Below, piece after piece: positions 5,951 to 9,561 of a stretch of DNA of 9,561 nt. Origin of the DNA: JARRQB01 sp965368585. Lineage in GTDB: Bacteria; Pseudomonadota; Gammaproteobacteria; Chromatiales; Chromatiaceae. Location: assembly GCA_965368585.1 (NCBI GenBank), contig CBDUNM010000179.1:1-9561 (forward strand). Direction: 5' to 3'. Below the pieces are notes generated by a model, which saw only the letters and a list, made by a program, of their open reading frames with translations, ran no database searches and was not told the DNA's origin. A program made the translations under genes and the position numbers. Every line of letters starts with the position of its first letter. The first letter of the stretch is position 1.

Positions 5951-5956
5951 CCTCCT
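5951..5956 (-). promoter_or_regulatory. Perfect Shine-Dalgarno site of the truncated DHH gene
   Basis: AGGAGG on the minus strand, seven bases ahead of the ATG at 5943. It fixes the original start of the gene fragment and shows that the break lies in the coding part, not in the 5' region. Confidence 0.8.
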
Positions 5957-6383
5957 GCCGGATGAAAATGGCACAGCCGCCCGTAGCTGGAGGTCTGATG
6001 CGATGACTCCGTGGGGCGGGCGGTGAAACGGATCGCTGACAACGCTCCGGCGTGTGCTTTGTGGCGCCGTCCGGGCGTGCGGGGGCTCTGCCATGGTTCG
6101 CGCATCCACGCTGGGCCTATTGATGAGCCGGTGTCAACCAGGTTTGCGGAACACACGGCTGGTTGCTCGGGAGGTACCCACAGATCTCGATCGGCAGGAT
6201 TTAAACTTACGCCGATATTGCCGATAAGCGGGCAAGGCAGCGCCCTGGGGACGACAGCATCACGTTGGCTCTCGCCCGATCCGGCAATACTGCCGAAACA
6301 TAACCACCCGCCGCATGAACCCGGATGACGAGGTCCGACTGGCGGGCAAGAACGCAGCAACGCAAGCCTGAACCGGCAGCAAA
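5957..6383. other. Divergent intergenic region ahead of the membrane protein gene
   Basis: About 430 bases lie between the start of the DHH fragment (minus) and the membrane protein gene (plus). A perfect inverted repeat CGGCA (6282-6286), ATAC, TGCCG (6291-6295) lies about 100 bases before the plus-strand start and could be an operator. A TTGACA on the minus strand (6137-6132) lacks a good -10 element. TTAAAC with GATAAG 16 bases later (about 6203-6230) is a weak plus-strand candidate promoter. None is certain. Confidence 0.4.
6263..6282 (+). repeat. 20-bp element, left copy of a near-perfect inverted pair
   Basis: The sequence CGTTGGCTCTCGCCCGATCC recurs on the opposite strand at 8730-8749 with one mismatch in 20. 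The two copies flank the membrane protein gene, about 130 bases before its start and 200 bases after its stop. Similarity does not extend beyond the 20 bases on either side. Confidence 0.6.
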
Positions 6384-6394
6384 AGGAGTCTGCA

Positions 6395-8527
6395 ATGCCA
6401 GATCAGTTCGAAATCATCTTCTATGGCACCAAGCGAAGTGGCGACGAGAAACTGGCCGTCATCGAGCGGGTACGCACCTTGCTGCGACTCGACGACCAGC
6501 AGGTTGCCCGACTGTTCGCCAGTCATCATGGCGTGATACTCAGCAGCACAAGCGACGAGGCCAAGGCCCAGGGTATCGTCCGGGCGCTGGTGATGGCCGG
6601 CGCGTCGGCCAACTACCGCAACACCAACAGCACTGGCCAGTGGCAACAGTGGGAACTCGAGGAAACGAAAGAGACGGTTCCCAAACAGGTGTTCAAGTGC
6701 CTCGCCTGCGAACACAGTTGCGACGTTGACGAGGGCCGGGAGGCGCCCGATATATGCCCCGAATGCGGCGTCGTGCAGTCCAAGTACGATGCCGTGGAGG
6801 CGAGTAAACGTGAACGCGAAAGGATTCGCAACAGCCTGCTGGCGGCCCGCGACGCGCGGCAGAACCAACAGGAGCGCGAACTGGAACGCCTGCGCCAGGC
6901 CGACCTGCGCAAAGAGATCGAAAAGGAACTGCGCAAGGAATTTGCCGAGCACGGCCGCAAGGCGCGCATTCAGAGCATCAGCGCGGCGGCCGCCACGTTC
7001 ATACTGGGTATCGCCGGCGCGGTCGGTTACAACATGTGGGCCAATCCGCCTGCCGATGTGGCCGCGGCCGCGGCGCAAACAGCACGGGTGACACCGGCAA
7101 GTAACGCCGATCGGGCATTGACGATCGCCAATCAACTGGTCGGCCAATTCGATACCAACGCCCCCCCGGGCCTCGCCAAGACGCTGCCGGCGACCATAGC
7201 CGATGCCGCCGACGGGTTGCCCGGGCAGTTACCCCCAGTCCCGCAGTCCAGCCCTGATCCATCGGCCCCTGCGCTGGAGAGCACTGCGCAGTGGTATCGC
7301 GGTATGGAACAGGACCCCTTGGCACAGGCGCGCATCGACACGGTCGCCGAGGCGCATCTTGCCAGCGGCCAACTCGACGCCGCTCAGCAGGCGGCGAGTC
7401 TGTTCCACTCATCGCCGCACAAGGTGGACCTGCAAACCCGGATCGCCAATGCCGGCGCAGCGGCCGGAGAGCCGCAGAGAGGCCGCTTGCAGCCGTACCA
7501 GATCCTGGCCCAGATCGAACAGCTTCCGCAGCTGCACGACAAGGTGGCCGGGATGTTGTCATTGGAAAAGCTGCAGGGCACACCCGCCGCGTCGACTGCG
7601 CCCGATACCGCGTTGCGCGCGTTGTTCCAATCCGACTCGTCGGGCACCCTGGATCGCCTCAAGGCCGAGGCACTGATAGCCTCGACCCGATTCCGCCAAG
7701 GCGATTCAACAGCGGCCTGGGAATGGTTTGCCGCGGCCAACGAGACGCTACTGACGATGCGCAATCCGATCGATCAGCTGGCGGCCCTGCCGGTGTTGGC
7801 CGTTCGCTACTTCGAGGCCAACGATATCGACACTGCGCGTGAACTTCTCGGCTGGTCGAGGCGCGGCCTGATGTCGCTGCCGGCCTCGCCGCGCCGCGCC
7901 GACATCGTCGAATCCTCAGCCCTCGCCTACGCGACCATCGGGATGATCGACGAGGCCGCGATGACAACCCGGTACTTCTTCACCTCGCACCTGGAGCGCG
8001 ATCTGCGTCTGGCGCGACTGGCGCGCGATGCCGCACTGCAAGGCAAGATTCTGCCGGCCGAAGGTCTGCTGTCGTTGATCAACAGCGACGCCCAGCGCGC
8101 GACCACACGTGCCCAGATCAGCCTGCTTGCGCGCTATCAGGGCGAGGAAGCGCTGGCCGACGCGATGGCAGAAGACGCCCGACGCGACAGTGTCGAGCTG
8201 GCACAACCGGCAGCCCAGGTAGTGGCCAGTGAACTGATGCGCGCAACAGGCCGCGGCGACCGTGAAAACTTCGACCGCCTCAAGCAGAACGCGAGCCGAA
8301 TGATGCCTGAGCAGGTCGGCGAAGCGTTTGAGCGGGCCAAGGCGGTCATCGCAAGAAACCTTGCCTGGGTCGGCGAAACCACGGCCGCCAGCAGGATGGC
8401 CGACTCGATCAGGGATCCTCAACAACGGCTGTCGACCCAACAGAAGCTGCGCGATATCAAGGCGTTGATCGATCTCGAAAAAGCGACTGCCCAAGGCCCT
8501 GGGCTGGCCTCACGCCAGTTGCGCTGA
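6395..8527 (+). CDS. Zinc-ribbon, coiled-coil, single-pass membrane protein with a long helical-repeat (TPR-like) domain
   Basis: This 710-residue protein has a clear ribosome site (AGGAG, six bases before ATG). Residues 4-75 form an alpha/beta module (FEIIFYGTKRSGDE, later ARLFASHHGV and ALVMAGASANYR) resembling a small domain that precedes membrane segments in many gammaproteobacterial proteins; I know no name for it. A zinc ribbon follows: Cys102-x2-Cys105 and Cys121-x2-Cys124. Residues 135-192 are highly charged and likely coiled coil. One transmembrane helix spans about 194-215, after the basic HGRKARIQ, so the N-terminus is probably cytoplasmic and the C-terminus periplasmic. An Ala/Pro-rich linker (about 217-290) leads to a helical domain of about 400 residues with TPR- or solenoid-like pattern (for example AQARIDTVAEAHLASGQLDAAQQ and ALAYATIGMIDEA). 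A scaffold or envelope-sensing role is inferred. No partner gene lies nearby. Confidence 0.85.
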   Translation: MPDQFEIIFYGTKRSGDEKLAVIERVRTLLRLDDQQVARLFASHHGVILSSTSDEAKAQGIVRALVMAGASANYRNTNSTGQWQQWELEETKETVPKQVFKCLACEHSCDVDEGREAPDICPECGVVQSKYDAVEASKRERERIRNSLLAARDARQNQQERELERLRQADLRKEIEKELRKEFAEHGRKARIQSISAAAATFILGIAGAVGYNMWANPPADVAAAAAQTARVTPASNADRALTIANQLVGQFDTNAPPGLAKTLPATIADAADGLPGQLPPVPQSSPDPSAPALESTAQWYRGMEQDPLAQARIDTVAEAHLASGQLDAAQQAASLFHSSPHKVDLQTRIANAGAAAGEPQRGRLQPYQILAQIEQLPQLHDKVAGMLSLEKLQGTPAASTAPDTALRALFQSDSSGTLDRLKAEALIASTRFRQGDSTAAWEWFAAANETLLTMRNPIDQLAALPVLAVRYFEANDIDTARELLGWSRRGLMSLPASPRRADIVESSALAYATIGMIDEAAMTTRYFFTSHLERDLRLARLARDAALQGKILPAEGLLSLINSDAQRATTRAQISLLARYQGEEALADAMAEDARRDSVELAQPAAQVVASELMRATGRGDRENFDRLKQNASRMMPEQVGEAFERAKAVIARNLAWVGETTAASRMADSIRDPQQRLSTQQKLRDIKALIDLEKATAQGPGLASRQLR

Positions 8528-8907
8528 GGCGACAGGGCGGGTCGGTCTCCGCCGGCGCAACACGGGTCCGCCGATGCCTGCGTCGATAAAGGAGACACAA
8601 CTCGGGCGGATGCGGCGGTGGTCCCAACGCCCCGCCCATGGCCGCGTTCGTTAGGATTGCCGGTGCTGCGCCGTCGGACCAGCTTGGCCGATCGGCCGAC
8701 GAGGCCTAGCCGTCGCTATGGCTCGAGGGGGATCGGGCGAGAGGCAACGCCAGATTTTTCAGAAAACCGATCAGGACAAAACGTACCGTCGAAGACCATG
8801 GCCTCAATGGACGCCAAACCCCGTGATTCGTGCACGCCACCCTCGGCATGATGTCCGCCCTCGTGCAATATGCGGGATAGGTCGCATCAAAACCAAGGGT
8901 ATCTACT
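8528..8907. other. Gene-free stretch behind the membrane protein gene
   Basis: No supported gene. A 12-bp perfect palindrome GGCCGATCGGCC lies at 8686-8697, and the right copy of the 20-bp inverted pair at 8730-8749. Short minus-strand frames near 8706-8930 have no recognisable family. No strong terminator with a T run follows the 8527 stop. The composition suggests decayed sequence next to the transposase remnant. Confidence 0.45.
8730..8749 (-). repeat. 20-bp element, right copy of a near-perfect inverted pair
   Basis: On the minus strand this reads as the 6263-6282 element with a single G-to-C difference at its sixth base. Such a match is not expected often by chance in a window of this size. 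Confidence 0.6.
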
Positions 8908-9285
8908 TTAACCGTTGGGTAAGCAGCCAAGACGGGTGACCTGTTGACGCGCCTGCTCGCGTGGCACTTTCAGCCACCGAGAACGTTTAGGTCCGCGTTT
9001 ACAAGCCTGCTTGCGGACGTCCTGATCATCCAGCAATGTCGTGACCAGCACCTGACCTTTGACCTTGGTCTCTCGTAGTGTCAACTCGTTCGGACAGGCC
9101 TCGAACTGCCCTGCCGTCATCCACTGCAGACGCTGTTTCGGCTTCGGCCATGAGACGAGGTGATCGCGAGCAACGAGCCGTTGGCCGCGGTGAAAGCCCG
9201 TTTTACGGGCGCCGTTCTTGTTGTTTCCAACATCATGCGGATGGGACTGTTCCGGAATCTCATGACGCGGATTGGTTTTGGACAT
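8908..9285 (-). pseudogene. Internally deleted IS4-family transposase remnant
   Basis: On the minus strand, residues from about 9216 onward read like the middle of IS4-type transposases: GARKTGFHRGQRL, RDHLVSWPKPKQRLQWM, then ELTLRETKVKGQVLVTTLLDD. Immediately after VRKQ (about 9010) the sequence jumps to KRGPKRSRWLKVPREQARQQ, which resembles the extreme C-terminus of these proteins. The expected segment between them, about 100 residues containing the YREK-type motif with the catalytic Glu, is missing. The N-terminal third is also absent; the residues before 9216 do not resemble the family. The fragment cannot be active. The assignment of the middle part is firmer than that of the C-terminal part. 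Confidence 0.7.
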
Positions 9286-9417
9286 GACTCGGAATGTGGG
9301 AAACGTATACGCCTGGCATCCAGAGTTTGGGCATTACGCATGGCGAACAAATTCAACCGAGCATGCTGGGCCCCGTGCTTGCAGGAATGGTTGCCTGGTA
9401 ACAAACATTCTAACAAG

Positions 9418-9507
9418 GCAGGCCAGCCTTCTTGAGATGCATCAATCGCTCAGCCAGATCTCAGTGACCCTCGATTCCTTAAGTAAGCGCCATTGAGCCT
9501 GGCCTGC
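9418..9507. repeat. 9-bp inverted repeat near the right edge
   Basis: GCAGGCCAG (9418-9426) is mirrored by CTGGCCTGC (9499-9507), 72 bases apart. It could be the ends of a small decayed element or chance in GC-rich DNA. No flanking target duplication was found. Confidence 0.3.
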
Positions 9508-9561
9508 ATGTTGCACCAGCCGATCGGGGACGGGCGCGAATGCATCGGCAGGGATGCGGCG
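9442..9561 (-). CDS. Possible 3' end of a gene entering from the right edge
   Basis: On the minus strand a frame is open from the window edge for 39 codons to TGA at 9442-9444. It includes ADAFAPVPDRLVQHAGQAQW and ends RVTEIWLSD. The composition is protein-like, but I recognise no family and the stretch is short. It may be the C-terminus of a neighbouring gene or a chance open frame. Confidence 0.3.
   Translation of the reverse strand, partial: RRIPADAFAPVPDRLVQHAGQAQWRLLKESRVTEIWLSD

Noticed and set aside
6260..7147. Long minus-strand open frame of 295 codons opposite the membrane protein gene
   Set aside because: It is the antisense shadow of a GC-rich gene. It shows no family pattern and no ribosome site, while the plus strand has a coherent domain order.
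8686..8697. 12-bp palindrome GGCCGATCGGCC as a terminator
   Set aside because: It has no loop, no T run and is about 160 bases after the stop codon.

Overview
The window looks like an accessory, rearranged stretch of a moderately GC-rich gammaproteobacterial chromosome. I infer this from strong Shine-Dalgarno sites, from protein families common in that group (Uma2, Phd/PIN toxin-antitoxin, the DHH-type phosphoesterase start, ISL3 and IS4 transposases) and from mosaic composition. The left part (about 1-2900) is visibly less GC-rich than the two large genes at 3243-4253 and 6395-8527. I cannot name a genus.

Left block, 1-2850. The window opens in the 3' end of a polymorphic-toxin gene. A pre-toxin linker and a C-terminal toxin domain are recognisable, but an in-frame TAA and a frameshift break the gene. 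An intact, unclassified ORF follows 34 bp downstream, where a cognate immunity gene would sit. After about 400 bp of non-coding DNA comes a minus-strand Uma2-family nuclease-like gene. Its natural ATG has been thrown out of frame by an exact 26-bp tandem duplication. A compact minus-strand Phd/VapC-type toxin-antitoxin pair follows, with overlapping ATGA junction and a promoter/operator-like palindrome.

Middle block, 2850-5400. A zinc-type medium-chain alcohol dehydrogenase has its catalytic-zinc residues but lacks the usual structural-zinc cysteine lobe. It is followed by a gene-free spacer and then a small exported protein built from four cysteine-paired repeats of about 31 residues, which ends in overlapping GC-rich inverted repeats.

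Right block, 5400-9561. A scar on the minus strand joins the first ~56 codons of a DHH-family phosphoesterase (with its perfect Shine-Dalgarno site) to the C-terminal third of an ISL3-family transposase. Divergent from it is a 710-residue membrane protein: N-terminal alpha/beta module, zinc ribbon, charged coiled coil, one transmembrane helix and a long helical-repeat domain. The right end holds an internally deleted IS4-family transposase remnant and possibly the tail of another gene entering from the right edge.

The genes do not form one pathway. The common thread is a landing zone for conflict and mobile genes (toxin/immunity, toxin-antitoxin, transposase scars) around two or three apparently functional housekeeping or envelope genes. 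The most unusual items are the 26-bp duplication in the Uma2 gene, the Cys-repeat exported protein, the dehydrogenase without a structural-zinc lobe, and the zinc-ribbon/solenoid membrane protein.
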